From Lachancea mirantina (taxonomy: Eukaryota; Ascomycota; Saccharomycetes; Saccharomycetales; Saccharomycetaceae), in the NCBI GenBank assembly GCA_900074745.1, contig LT598467.1, positions 682,001-746,000 on the forward strand: a stretch of DNA of 64,000 nt, given 5' to 3'. Both the position numbers and the translations under genes were made by a program. How positions within the stretch are numbered: the first letter of the stretch is position 1; every line of letters starts with the position of its first letter. This document shows positions 1-10,447 of the stretch, in pieces. The notes beneath the pieces were generated by a model. The model was not told where the DNA came from. It worked only from the letters and a program-made list of their open reading frames with translations, and did no database searches.

Positions 1-2
1 TC

Positions 3-152
3 GTGGCTTTGAATTTCAGCGGCCACGATTTGAAGTTTAACGTTCCACACTCGGCTTCCCAATACACGCCAATTTTTGGCAACTACGGCTCAATTCCGGA
101 GCCATCCGTTCCTCTCAGACCTTGGGAAGGGAGACTGTACTACGTCGAATAA
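3..152 (+). CDS. Alpha-glucosidase (maltase/isomaltase family), 3' end only
   Basis: The first bases of the window encode the last 49 residues of a glycoside hydrolase family 13 alpha-glucosidase; the gene begins outside the window on the left. The tail contains a VALNFSG strand and ends [12 protein letters not shown], the typical end of yeast MAL/IMA enzymes. The complete maltase at 5727 has the matching segments GVLNFSD and [10 protein letters not shown]. The two tails clearly differ, so this is a second paralog and not a recent copy. The enzyme would split maltose or isomaltose to glucose in the cytosol. Which substrate it prefers cannot be told, because the active site is not in view. It is read toward the arrestin gene, which faces it from the opposite strand. 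Confidence 0.9.
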   Translation: MALNFSGHDLKFNVPHSASQYTPIFGNYGSIPEPSVPLRPWEGRLYYVE

Positions 153-632
153 GCAGGCAGCTCTCGCCTATCTGGTATAGCTACTCAAATAATGATCAAG
201 ATACATTACGTAATTATGATATAAGCAGGTATTAATAACGACAATCGAGTTATCTGTCAGCAGGCCACTTTGACACATTTTATATTTGTAGTGTTGTCCA
301 CTTTTACGTGAAAATAAGGAAGACCAGCTCATATTTAAGGAAAGCAGTCCTACCACTCCTTGCTTCGCGTAGGACAGCTGGATTTGTGGCGAGCAAAACT
401 GTTTCTCAATCTCTATTTTATTTAAGCAATCTGATGACTTAGTACGATGTTTTCAGCGACTTAAAGTAAATATTGAGGTCTGTCCAGCAAACGAAAACCT
501 GCCTTGTGAGAATATTTCTGTTAGGCGGGTTCCAACTTATCACAATGATCGGTATTAGTTGATTAAGGAATTGAGGTACAATTCTTTAGAGTCAACAAGA
601 CTGCAAACCATAAAGAAGCCTAGCTCAGCAGC
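153..632. other. Gene-free spacer, convergent 3' ends
   Basis: This 480-base spacer lies between the stops of the partial alpha-glucosidase and the arrestin gene, so it holds two 3' untranslated regions. It is AT-rich with several TATA-like runs. I see no convincing gene, RNA or repeat in it. Confidence 0.6.
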
Positions 633-2186
633 CTAATTGGTCTGGATAATAGAAGAATATGCTGGCAATTCAGAATATGCTGGCGGGACGAAGCTGTCCA
701 AACCTCCCAAAGACTGATTTCCTGCGTCTCCGATGTCGTTGATCTGTTTGGGTTCATACCTCGGAAGGTATGACGAATGATTCATGTCGGCATCTAGTAG
801 AACCACCGGAACACTCAAAATATATTGTGCTTTAACGGCTTGGCCATTAGGACGCATAGTGACGACCTTGACTCTCGCTCGTACTTCATGCGAGATTTTC
901 AGACTGTGGCATGGATTACCTTGGGCGTCTTTCAAAGGCCCGAGTTCAAAATGGTATGGAAAAAATTTGGAATCAGCTGTTGTGCCGCCAAAACATTGCT
1001 TTGCGATAAGATTATCGAACGTCAGGCTGTGGCACATTTGAGTCTGGTCCAGGTCGGTCACTGATGCAAGGATTTTGCCCATTTGCTTTTCATGGTAGCC
1101 CTCACCGTTCTCCAGAGGAAAAGAAATGGTTTGCTGCAGAATAATGTCTACCGTCATAATCTTACAGAAATCAAGTCTTTGTCTCAGCAGTTGCAGCGAA
1201 AGTTGGAACGGAGTATCAAATTCGATTAGTCGCGAGCCCAACACAAATTCTGACTCTAGCATGCCACTTTCCCAGAAATTATGACTCATGGCGCTCTCGA
1301 AGTATGGAATTAGTTTTGGTAACATAGTCTTTCTGACTTGAAACTCGGAGCTCATGAAAATGGTTTCAAATTTGCGTCTGGCTTTCGGTACCGTCACACA
1401 AGCCTCGGCCCGGTAAACGTTTGACCCGCAATGCGTGTTTACAGAGGCTAGAAAAGAATTTGCGTCAAGATTAAAGGAGAAAATGAAATCGTACGTGCCC
1501 TGTTCAAGAAAGGTCAATCCATTCAAATCGCCCGAATTTTTGTTGTCCTCAACAGCTTTTCTGTCAGACCCGAAATGTATCACGTCCTGGATAGTAGGCC
1601 AGTAATGCTTGAAAAGGCCACTCTTTTTGTCTCGTGAGAGCGTCTGGAGCATATTGCCCGTAAACGGGCTCCGGGTGTACATAAACTGCGCCGAATAGCA
1701 GCTGAGCCGAACGCATAGCGTCTGGAACAGAAACCCCCTTTTTTGCTTAACAATTACTCGTACCCGTCCCGTTACTGCCGTGTGGGACTCTCGTAGAGCA
1801 GCGTTTTGAAAGCTACTGTGCTGTTGCATCAGCGTCTTTTCGTCGAATCGCAGTCCTGGCAGGTAGAAACAGTCGTTGTCAAGTTCAAGCGATATTTGAG
1901 CCTGCGCTGAATCGTACATTGTATTGCAAGGATTTTCTTCTCTGTTGAAAGCGTTGTACAGAAATTTTGGCGCCTCTGGTCTTATATGGCGGATAACCCT
2001 GCCCGTTTCTTTGAAGTTTTGTAATTTTCGAATCTCGGCCGAACCCTGATTTTGGTGGTAAATGCGGCTACGCCCGCCACCTGCTAATACACATGCACCC
2101 ACTTTTGGCCCGAGGGCCCTGGCACCATCGCTTTGCGATGGTGCTTCAACTGGAGCGCCCAGTGAGATATCTCCAGTCGCTCGCAT
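633..2186 (-). CDS. SPO23: Alpha-arrestin (ART-type Rsp5 ubiquitin-ligase adaptor), probable SPO23 ortholog
   Basis: This 517-residue protein looks like a yeast alpha-arrestin. Two beta-rich arrestin-like halves cover roughly residues 95-270 and 280-470. A PPAY motif follows at residues 501-504, the type of PY motif that binds WW domains of the HECT ligase Rsp5. Such adaptors bring Rsp5 to plasma-membrane transporters and trigger their endocytosis. The SPO23 name rests mainly on position: in S. cerevisiae YBR250W is the neighbour of ARO4 (YBR249C) on the opposite strand, as here, and is of similar length (about 520 residues). ART10 is the main alternative. The first 90 residues are low in arrestin character, and a second Met at residue 90 could also start the protein. 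The gene lies between two alpha-glucosidase genes, beside the maltose permease, a possible client. Confidence 0.6.
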   Translation of the reverse strand: MRATGDISLGAPVEAPSQSDGARALGPKVGACVLAGGGRSRIYHQNQGSAEIRKLQNFKETGRVIRHIRPEAPKFLYNAFNREENPCNTMYDSAQAQISLELDNDCFYLPGLRFDEKTLMQQHSSFQNAALRESHTAVTGRVRVIVKQKRGFLFQTLCVRLSCYSAQFMYTRSPFTGNMLQTLSRDKKSGLFKHYWPTIQDVIHFGSDRKAVEDNKNSGDLNGLTFLEQGTYDFIFSFNLDANSFLASVNTHCGSNVYRAEACVTVPKARRKFETIFMSSEFQVRKTMLPKLIPYFESAMSHNFWESGMLESEFVLGSRLIEFDTPFQLSLQLLRQRLDFCKIMTVDIILQQTISFPLENGEGYHEKQMGKILASVTDLDQTQMCHSLTFDNLIAKQCFGGTTADSKFFPYHFELGPLKDAQGNPCHSLKISHEVRARVKVVTMRPNGQAVKAQYILSVPVVLLDADMNHSSYLPRYEPKQINDIGDAGNQSLGGLDSFVPPAYSELPAYSSIIQTN

Positions 2187-2963
2187 CTTGATTTGTCCCC
2201 TGTGATCCTTGTACCTATAAATGAGGTGCCTACGGGTTATATTTTCCAGAATCTAGCCATCAGCGGTACACACTGTAACTATCGTGGACAATTTATACAC
2301 ATGTGCATTGCGCTTGCCAACCTTTTGCTCGGCCATTGTCATACTACAAAGAGTCATCAGCGCATTGTGCCAGTTTTGTCAGAACAGTTCCATCGCGTTC
2401 TTCCCAAACATTAAGAGGTGGAAAAATTGAGGGCTGAAGATTTCGAATCGCGCACGAAACAACAAGAGCGGGGGATTTGCCAAAAACCTAATTATCGCCA
2501 GCTGGATAGTCTAGCGCGTCAGCGCGCTTAGAGATACAGAAAGATGTGAGACATGGTGCGGCGATATAATTAGTCATGGGAGGCTTACAAAGAAGCGGAA
2601 TTTTCGGGGCCCGCGTCGCTCTCTTGCGCGACGCACATATGTGCAGCAGCCGTTTAAGGGCAGAGTTTCAGTAAGCCGTACGAAGACGGTCACCTGACCA
2701 CAGCGTCAGATATAATTTTTCCGCCCGCTCGCCAAGCACCGATCGAAATGGAATATTCCAGATCTTTAGCATTTGCAGGTTTCTTGTTAGAGGCTACTTG
2801 TTAGTGGCTACTTACTATTTTGGTGTTTGAGTGACTCCCGCGTTGTGCTGCGGGGGCTTGAGTCATTGTCCTGGCGCCGCATCGCAGCACAGAGGCACGA
2901 AAGGAAAAAAAAAGAGATCATAAATTGTCACCGCCTGCGTTGACATGCGGGAAGGCGCTCCTG
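2187..2963. other. Spacer: arrestin promoter and maltose permease 3' region
   Basis: This 777-base spacer separates the start of the arrestin gene from the stop of the maltose permease, both on the minus strand. It is of mixed composition and contains GC-rich patches near 2600-2640. A short direct repeat of 14-base units, CTTGTTAGWGGCTA, lies at 2783-2796 and 2797-2810 with a partial third unit. No gene or RNA is supported. Confidence 0.5.
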
Positions 2964-4823
2964 CTACTCGCTGTCCTCGAGGATCGGGTCGAGACCGCCC
3001 ATGTCTTTGTCCGCAATCCGGTTGAGCTGGCCCGCGTCCAACTGCGCTATGAGCCGCTCGGAGTCGAACGGGTCGACCTCGGTGGACCGGAAGCGGCGCG
3101 CGGGCACTTTCTGCGCGAACAGCTCGTCGATCTCGCCAAAGGTCCGGCCCTTGGTCTCGGGCAGATCCAGGTACGCCCACACGAACATCACGACACAGAT
3201 GGCGCCCCAGAAGAGCCCCGTCTTGGCGCCCCAGTTCCACTCGTCGCTGTTCAGCATGTACGGCGTCCAGATGTAGTTGACGATGCCCATCAAGTTGTAG
3301 CAGTTCCGCGCGAGCACCACGGTCTTGGTGCGCATCTGCGAGGACGGGATCTCGGGCACAATGCAGTAGGTCACGGGACCGACGCCTATGTCGTACGCAA
3401 ACACAAACACCAGCAGCAACGTGCCGATGGCCCAGCTCGCGTTGGACGAAGACGTAAACCCGAGCCCGCCGATCACGAGCAGCAGCACTGCCTGCAGCGC
3501 CAGACCGCCCGCGAAAATCGTGTACCGGCCAAACCGCTTGGAAAGCACCCACGACAGCAGCGTACCGACGAGACCCAAGCAGTACTGGATGATTGTGAAG
3601 TTAAATGCGTACGAGTCGCTGAGACCTGCTTTTTCGTAGAAATACGTGGAGAACCCCATCATCGCGCTACCACACGCGTTCTGCGTGACCCAAGTGAGAC
3701 ACGCGATCCGCGTGCGCCGTCCGTTGACGCCCTTCAGACAGTCCCAGTAACTGACACCCTCGTTGAGTTTACGCTCTTTTTCCGTAGTGAGCCGCATGCG
3801 CTCGAGCATGGCTTTGATCACGTGCGTCTTGGTTTCTCCGTCTACGTTAGAAATAAGCCTTGACAGACTGCGTTCCGCGGCTGTGTATCGTTCTTTACGC
3901 ACCTGCCACCAGGGAGACTCGGGCGCAAAGTAAATGCCCAGAGCGAGCGGGAGGGGCCAGATCCACTGTAGTGCGAAGGGGAGTCTGTATGCCATGGCGC
4001 TGTTGGCCAGGTTCTCCTGTGAGTGTTTTAGCACCCCTGAAGCCATGATCTGGCCCAGAACCCAACAGATGTTGACCCAGGTAGTCAGATAGAACCGCAG
4101 CACGAGCGGGCACACTTCGGTCGCGTATGTCACGGTAAGCGTTTGGAAGCAGCCCCAGGGAATGCCGCAGAGCACTTCTCCCGCGAGAAGTGCGCCACAG
4201 TTGGGCGCAAAGAAGAGGATGAATATAAACCCAAACACCCCGATCAGCGACGAGATCAGCGTCCACCGGTAGCCGATGCGCTCCGCGGCTATACCGGCAA
4301 GCTGCAAGCCGATGACCTCTCCAACGTTGGTGGACATGCTGAGCGCGGTTTGCCACCGCGCAGGCACCTCGTAGACGCCGGAGTTGGGGTTGAAAAACCC
4401 GTACCTCTTCGCGAATGCGGGCAGTGCGTACAGGGATTGAAGCAACGCGGTATCGTAGCCCTCCATAATAAGGGCTGTGGAGAGCACCACAGACCAGAGC
4501 GCAGCGCGCGGATACTGACGCAGACCCTCCAGCAGGGACATGCTTTTTTCAGCGCCCTCAGACGCTTGCGCGTCTTCGGACGCGCCCAGAAAGCGCGCCA
4601 CCAGCTCGTCGGTAGCGAGCTTGCCGTGCATTCCTTGGCCGGCGCCCAGCCCCGCAAGCGAGCTGTCGGCCTCTCCGTCGTCATCGTCGGCGTCGGTGGG
4701 TACAAACTCCACGTGCTCCGTGTCGCGCTTTTTGCTGTCGGGCGGTTGCGACCAGGACGCAGAGGTCGCGGGAGTCACGTGCAGCGCGTACTGCTCCTTA
4801 AGTTCTTTGTTGTCCTTGTCCAT
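2964..4823 (-). CDS. Maltose/alpha-glucoside:H+ symporter (MALx1/AGT1 family)
   Basis: This is a 619-residue major facilitator superfamily sugar porter that imports maltose or related alpha-glucosides with protons at the plasma membrane. It has a cytosolic N-terminal tail of about 100 residues, about 12 membrane segments and the sugar-porter signature PETKGRTFGEIDELF starting near residue 555. Length matches S. cerevisiae Agt1/Mal11 (616). The first ATG in the frame is at 4823; the reading frame extends further upstream only through non-ATG codons. The gene is divergent from the maltase at 5727, the standard MAL arrangement. Composition is unusual: the sample 3121-3180 has 39 G+C of 60 bases, far above distant genes such as VHC1 (23 of 60 at 54841-54900). 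This could mean acquisition from elsewhere or strong codon bias. The exact substrate range cannot be read from sequence. Confidence 0.93.
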   Translation of the reverse strand: MDKDNKELKEQYALHVTPATSASWSQPPDSKKRDTEHVEFVPTDADDDDGEADSSLAGLGAGQGMHGKLATDELVARFLGASEDAQASEGAEKSMSLLEGLRQYPRAALWSVVLSTALIMEGYDTALLQSLYALPAFAKRYGFFNPNSGVYEVPARWQTALSMSTNVGEVIGLQLAGIAAERIGYRWTLISSLIGVFGFIFILFFAPNCGALLAGEVLCGIPWGCFQTLTVTYATEVCPLVLRFYLTTWVNICWVLGQIMASGVLKHSQENLANSAMAYRLPFALQWIWPLPLALGIYFAPESPWWQVRKERYTAAERSLSRLISNVDGETKTHVIKAMLERMRLTTEKERKLNEGVSYWDCLKGVNGRRTRIACLTWVTQNACGSAMMGFSTYFYEKAGLSDSYAFNFTIIQYCLGLVGTLLSWVLSKRFGRYTIFAGGLALQAVLLLVIGGLGFTSSSNASWAIGTLLLVFVFAYDIGVGPVTYCIVPEIPSSQMRTKTVVLARNCYNLMGIVNYIWTPYMLNSDEWNWGAKTGLFWGAICVVMFVWAYLDLPETKGRTFGEIDELFAQKVPARRFRSTEVDPFDSERLIAQLDAGQLNRIADKDMGGLDPILEDSE

Positions 4824-4930
4824 TCTGATGATGTGGATGAAGGTTGGAACCGGGTGTCGAATGCGTTTCCACGGAATCACAGGCTCGCTTTAATACGCGG
4901 TGGAAACAAACCGGGAAATGTACCGGCGAA

Positions 4931-4958
4931 GGGCGAAGGGCGCTGGCGCCCTTCGCCC
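4931..4958. repeat. 13-bp perfect inverted repeat with 2-base spacer
   Basis: The arms GGGCGAAGGGCGC and GCGCCCTTCGCCC pair perfectly around a TG centre, about 110-135 bases upstream of the permease ATG. It could be a dimer-binding operator or a cruciform. Which factor binds is unknown. Confidence 0.8.
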
Positions 4959-5220
4959 GGGTTCTGTTGGGCGCATTGTTTGGTATTGCCTTGCCTGCCG
5001 CTGGTTGCCGTTTGCGCGGCATGCAAAAATGCGGGGAAGCGGAAATAAGGGGTTTTGGGTCAGCGCACCCATGCACCGCGGCGGCACGAGAAAGCCAGCG
5101 GATAATCCGGGCGGGAGGCTCGAGGGTGGAAAATAGCTGCAGCAATAACCGCCGACGCCGGGCGGGGGGCAGCCGCGGGGACAAAGGGCGGATTGGCGGT
5201 CGGAGAGTCAGGGGTCGGAA

Positions 5221-5292
5221 ATTTTTCCGGGGATTTTCCGGGGGTTTTCTCGGAGCTTTTCTCGGAGCTTTTCTCGGGAATTTTCTCGGGGA
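5221..5292 (+). promoter_or_regulatory. Tandem array of six 12-bp units with Mig1 and MAL-activator-like sites
   Basis: Six consecutive 12-base units fill this stretch. The first two (ATTTTTCCGGGG at 5221-5232 and ATTTTCCGGGGG at 5233-5244) each fit the Mig1 consensus, an AT run followed by SYGGGG. The last four have the pattern TTTTCTCGGRRM. CGG triplets recur every 12 bases from 5251. One window, AGC-nine bases-AGC at 5254-5268, fits the MGC-N9-MGS rule that I recall for the Mal63 activator. Glucose repression by Mig1 and activation by a Mal63-like protein are inferred from these matches. Confidence 0.65.
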
Positions 5293-5726
5293 AATTACCC
5301 GAACCAGCGTAGGGTCCACGTTGTCTTTTCTGGGCATGAGGATGCCGGTCTTCGACTGAGGCGCTGAGAGCGCTGAGATTCGGATCTTCGGAGCGTCGGA
5401 GCGTCGGAGCGAGTCGCCGACCATGGAGCACGCTGAGACTGTGACAGCGCGGGTGTTCCCGGTTCCGGGAACACAATGGGGTCCGGCGGGTGTAGGTCAG
5501 GGTTGAGGTTGAGACTGTCGTTGTTATTGTTGAGGCGGAAATATACAGGTGCCTGTTATACGAGAACCGGCTGATCGGACATGCGGGGTAGTATTTTTGG
5601 CAGAAGCAGCTCACCAGGTGTGTAGCAGATTGGCGTATAAGAATTGGTCCGCCGCCGTTGCAATAGCGCAAGTTCGGAGTCTCGAGAGAGACCAGTCAGC
5701 GGATCTTTTACTCTCTTTTTCCCGAC

Positions 5727-7523
5727 ATGACAATCTCGAGCGAGATCCAGGCGCACCCCGAAACTCAGCACAAGTGGTGGAAAGAGGCCACTGTGTACCA
5801 GATCTACCCTGCAAGCTTCAAGGACTCCAACGGCGATGGATGGGGCGATTTGGCGGGCATCCGGTCCAAGCTGGGCTACATCAAAGACCTCGGTGTCGAC
5901 GTGATTTGGATCTGCCCCTTCTACGACTCTCCGCAACAGGACATGGGCTACGACATCTCGAACTACGAAAAAGTTTGGCCCCGTTACGGCACCAATGCCG
6001 AGTGTTTCCAGCTCATTGACGATGCCCACAAGATGGGAATCAAGGTCGTGGTTGATCTCGTGATCAACCACTGCTCGTCCGAGCACGAGTGGTTCAAAGA
6101 GAGCCGTTCGTCCAAGACGAGCCCCAAGCGGGACTGGTTCATCTGGCGTCCACCCAGAGGGTACGACGCCGCGGGCAAGCCGATCCCTCCGAACAACTGG
6201 CGCTCGATCTTTGGTGGTTCCGCGTGGGAATTCGACGAGCTTACGCAAGAATTTTACCTGCGTCTCTTCGCTTCGCGCCAACCAGACTTCAACTGGGAAC
6301 TCAAAGAAGTGCGTGACGCCATTTACGACACTGCTGTCGGCTTTTGGCTCGACCACGGCGTTGACGGTTTCAGAATCGACACTGCCGGACTGTATTCCAA
6401 GATTCCTGGGCTTCCAGACACTCCCGTGCTCGAGCCCGGCGAACCTTACCAATTTCCCGGAGATGTCACTCACAACGGGCCGCGCATCCATGAGTTCCAC
6501 CAGGAGATGCATCGTTACATGCAGGCGCGGATCCCCGCGGGCACCGAGCTGCTTACCGTGGGCGAAGTCGGTGAGGGCGATTATGAGACTCGGCGCAAGT
6601 ACACCAGCGCAAAGCGCGGCGAGATCTCGGAACTGTTTCAATTCACGCACACGAGTTGCGGCGTCTCGCCTTCCAACCATTACCACATTGTTCCCTTCAC
6701 ACTCAAAGACTTCAAACTCGGAATCGCTGACAGTTTCCAGTTCATCAACGGCACCGACTGCTGGTCAACCATATATTTGGAAAACCACGACCAGCCTCGT
6801 AGCGTGACCCGGTTCGGATCCGATTCTGCGCAGTACCGCACCGTCTCTGCCAAATTGCTTGCCCTTATGGAAATCTCGCTCACCGGGACCTTGTACATTT
6901 ATCAGGGCCAGGAACTGGGCCAACCCAACTTCCGCGACTGGCCCATCGAGTATTACGAAGATGTGGACGCACTCAACCACTACCAAGAAGTTATAGACCT
7001 GCACGGCGCCAATTCCGTGCAAATGCAAAAACTGCTTGCCGGTTTGGCGCTGTTGTCACGTGACCACTCACGTACTCCCTTCCCTTGGACCCGTGAGGAG
7101 CCTCACGCTGGGTTCACCACCAAAGAGGCCAAACCGTGGCTGCGTTTGAACGACTCATTTCGGGAAGGCATCAACGCCGAGGACGAGCTCGCAGACCCAG
7201 ACTCAGTTTTACATTTTTGGCGAACCGCGCTTCAATGGCGTAAAGAGCACAAGGACATCCTTGTCTACGGCTACGACTTCGCATTTCACGACCTTGACCA
7301 TGAGAAGCTGATGTGCTTCACCAAAAAATCGAAGGACAAAGTCATGTACGGGGTTTTGAACTTCAGTGATGATAATGTCGAGTACTCAGTGCCCTCGGAC
7401 TCTGCTAAATACCATCTTTTCGCCTCCAACTACGCCGATGCAATAGCAGGGCCCACCGAGGGTCCGACTGAAGGCCGTACTTTAAGGCCTTGGGAAGGTA
7501 GACTTTTCTTCATTCAAAGCTGA
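5727..7523 (+). CDS. Maltase (alpha-glucosidase, GH13)
   Basis: This complete 598-residue cytosolic alpha-glucosidase hydrolyses maltose, imported by the adjacent permease, to glucose. The catalytic triad is visible: nucleophile D218 in GFRID, acid/base E280 in TVGE, and D355 in ENHDQ. The residue after the nucleophile is threonine (T219), as in S. cerevisiae Mal12/Mal62 maltases; isomaltases of the IMA type have valine there. This argues for maltose over isomaltose specificity. Length is close to Mal12 (584). Near the C terminus a small in-frame duplication gives [11 protein letters not shown], absent from the paralog tail at the left edge. The gene is divergent from the permease and followed by the ancestral ARO4 gene on the same strand. 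Confidence 0.95.
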   Translation: MTISSEIQAHPETQHKWWKEATVYQIYPASFKDSNGDGWGDLAGIRSKLGYIKDLGVDVIWICPFYDSPQQDMGYDISNYEKVWPRYGTNAECFQLIDDAHKMGIKVVVDLVINHCSSEHEWFKESRSSKTSPKRDWFIWRPPRGYDAAGKPIPPNNWRSIFGGSAWEFDELTQEFYLRLFASRQPDFNWELKEVRDAIYDTAVGFWLDHGVDGFRIDTAGLYSKIPGLPDTPVLEPGEPYQFPGDVTHNGPRIHEFHQEMHRYMQARIPAGTELLTVGEVGEGDYETRRKYTSAKRGEISELFQFTHTSCGVSPSNHYHIVPFTLKDFKLGIADSFQFINGTDCWSTIYLENHDQPRSVTRFGSDSAQYRTVSAKLLALMEISLTGTLYIYQGQELGQPNFRDWPIEYYEDVDALNHYQEVIDLHGANSVQMQKLLAGLALLSRDHSRTPFPWTREEPHAGFTTKEAKPWLRLNDSFREGINAEDELADPDSVLHFWRTALQWRKEHKDILVYGYDFAFHDLDHEKLMCFTKKSKDKVMYGVLNFSDDNVEYSVPSDSAKYHLFASNYADAIAGPTEGPTEGRTLRPWEGRLFFIQS

Positions 7524-7973
7524 ACTTTCTGTCTACGCTTTGCTCTTTGTATAATGTTTATATGACCACGATATACTACGACTAAACTGAGATGACTTGA
7601 TTTTCCGAAGGTTTGACGATATGGGTGGCATCATTAAAGACTACGTTTCGATTATGCTGGTATTTTTGGCACACTACGCATGGGTGTTCTGATGCCACTT
7701 CGGCAGGTTCTTCGGTGCTATCGAACTGCTTGTGGTCCGGCTACCCTGTTTTTTTTCCTTTTCCACGCTAGTGCCAATAAAGGCACCATGTGGCCATAGA
7801 AAATCTGGGGAAGGGAACAAGAAAACACGAAATTTAGTAGCTAACGGACGCTCAGTTGACTTGGAAGGTATATATTAATTAGAAAATCAATGTGCTTGAA
7901 ATAATGAAAAGGACCTTCATTCTTGACGGTTCAAGGTGTTGATCCTTAAAATACGAAAGTAGGTTATTTGGCT

Positions 7974-7981
7974 TGAGTCAT
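7974..7981 (+). promoter_or_regulatory. Gcn4 site (TGAGTCAT) upstream of ARO4
   Basis: A perfect TGASTCAT octamer lies 267 bases before the ARO4 ATG. A second core, TGACTC, is at 8037-8042. Gcn4 control of ARO4 is established in S. cerevisiae. Confidence 0.7.
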
Positions 7982-8036
7982 CCATCTCACATCGGACGAA
8001 TTTGCTTCTTTTTCTTTCTAGAAAGTATTCTTGGTG

Positions 8037-8043
8037 TGACTCG
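8037..8043 (+). promoter_or_regulatory. Second Gcn4-type core (TGACTCG) upstream of ARO4
   Basis: The TGACTC core lies about 205 bases before the ARO4 ATG and 63 bases downstream of the perfect site. Paired sites are common at amino-acid genes. Confidence 0.55.
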
Positions 8044-8205
8044 ACTGAAAAATTTCGACAAAATCTTAGCTGTCATTTCGACCGGCTATTTTAGCGAGTT
8101 GCTTTAACAGGTTATATAACAAACATAGGACGATAGTTTTCGAGTTTCGCCAACCTGAAATTGTTGATCCTTGACCCAGATTTCGTGAATTTCGAATTTA
8201 ATTAA

Positions 8206-9345
<1,140 letters not shown>

Positions 9346-10447
9346 TTTTTGGGCTGCGGAAAGAATTCTCGTCATGTTTTTGTTTTTTTATGTTCAGAGG
9401 TTTAAATTGACTTGGTAATAATGGAATCCAACCAAGGCAATACAAAAGTTTTAACGATGCTCTTTAAAGCACAAGAAAATATTATTATCGCTGACACAAT
9501 CTAAAACAAGCGTTGCTGTCGCGGCTTAGTATATTTAAGTCTCAATTTCTTTAATGTTGTATAAACCCCTGAGACATCGGGTGATGTTGCATGTGAAGCT
9601 GAAGCTATGTGATCGAAGCATTTATAAAGTCTGGGGGGTTAGAACTTGTAACGATGATTATGTCGTTTTGTACGAATAGCCGCTGAGTTTTGATTTAGGG
9701 ATTTAAAAGGGGACAGGCTTTGGACAAACGTCCATAGCTTTTTCACTCAATTTCAGTTTAAAGGGACATGGCAAATCTGCTATTCCATATGTCGGGTTAA
9801 AGGCTGAGGTTTGTGGAGTTTGAGACGTAGTCCTCAGGGCTGATTGGCATACGTAGTTGACGAAATTGTTTGCAATTTTTGAGACTTCATGACAAGGCAA
9901 GTCAATCAAACGGCAGGATTTCATACTCCTGAATCGTGCACCTCGTTTGAATTCACTCCTTTCCAGTCGTTCTCGTCTGGATATCTTTTTTCGAGCACAA
10001 AAGTCAAGGATTACCAGTTGGTGTTAAATTTAGCAAGCACCTTTTCAATTTCTGATCAGTCCCGAAATCGAGCATTCAATAAATGCGGTACCTTTGCTGG
10101 TTTCTTAGGGAATGTAGCCCTGAATGCAAGGTGTGTTTTATGGAGAATTAGAAGCTACAGATTCCGAAATTTTCTGTTCAATATCAGAGCTGGATCAGGG
10201 TCGGGTAGTGGCCTTTTATATTACCAAGTGAAAGCTCATTGAGGCGTTAACACGGAAAATAATTGCTAGAGTCTCGAGAATTATTCACTGCGAACTTCGT
10301 TAAAAATGCTCCTGTGTTTGAAAGAGTCACACTTCAATTTCGTCAAGACGGGCGACAATGAAGCTACCTATAAAGCGACTGAGGTTTGACCGTCAGCGGT
10401 ATCTGGAATTGCTCTTTGTTCACTAATTTAATCACTATACTTAAATC
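9346..10447. other. Long spacer: ARO4 3' region and HIS7 promoter
   Basis: At 1.1 kb this is long for two tandem genes in this genome. It contains one 117-codon open frame on the plus strand (9889-10242) rich in Ser and Phe, and a 73-codon frame on the minus strand. Neither resembles a protein family I know, and neither is called. A Gcn4/Bas1-type core lies near the HIS7 end. No tRNA is visible. Confidence 0.5.
10322..10330 (-). promoter_or_regulatory. Gcn4/Bas1-type core (GTGACTCTT) upstream of HIS7
   Basis: On the minus strand the sequence reads GTGACTCTT, with the TGACTC core shared by Gcn4 and Bas1. It lies about 120 bases before the HIS7 ATG; a TATAAAG box follows near 10369. HIS7 is controlled by both factors in S. 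cerevisiae. Confidence 0.55.

Larger units (their letters stand above)
4824..5726. promoter_or_regulatory. Bidirectional MAL promoter
   Basis: This 903-base region drives the permease leftward and the maltase rightward. It is GC-rich with many CGG and CGC triplets, the half-sites used by Zn2Cys6 activators such as Mal63. It contains a 28-base inverted repeat (4931-4958), a six-unit 12-bp tandem array (5221-5292) and a TATAAGAA box (5636-5643) 84 bases before the maltase ATG. A TATTAAAG element lies about 65 bases upstream of the permease ATG. Maltose induction and glucose repression of both genes are inferred. No MAL activator gene lies inside the window. Confidence 0.8.

Noticed and set aside
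4281-5424. Long plus- and minus-strand frames overlapping the maltose permease and its promoter
   Set aside because: These are shadow frames favoured by high GC content; the permease frame carries all recognisable family motifs.
7590-7605. TTTTCCGAAGG, like centromere element CDEIII
   Set aside because: No CDEI element or very AT-rich CDEII at the right distance on either side.
9889-10242. 117-codon open frame between ARO4 and HIS7
   Set aside because: Composition is odd, no family resemblance, and a minus-strand frame overlaps; it sits in the HIS7 upstream region. Not called without transcript or conservation data.
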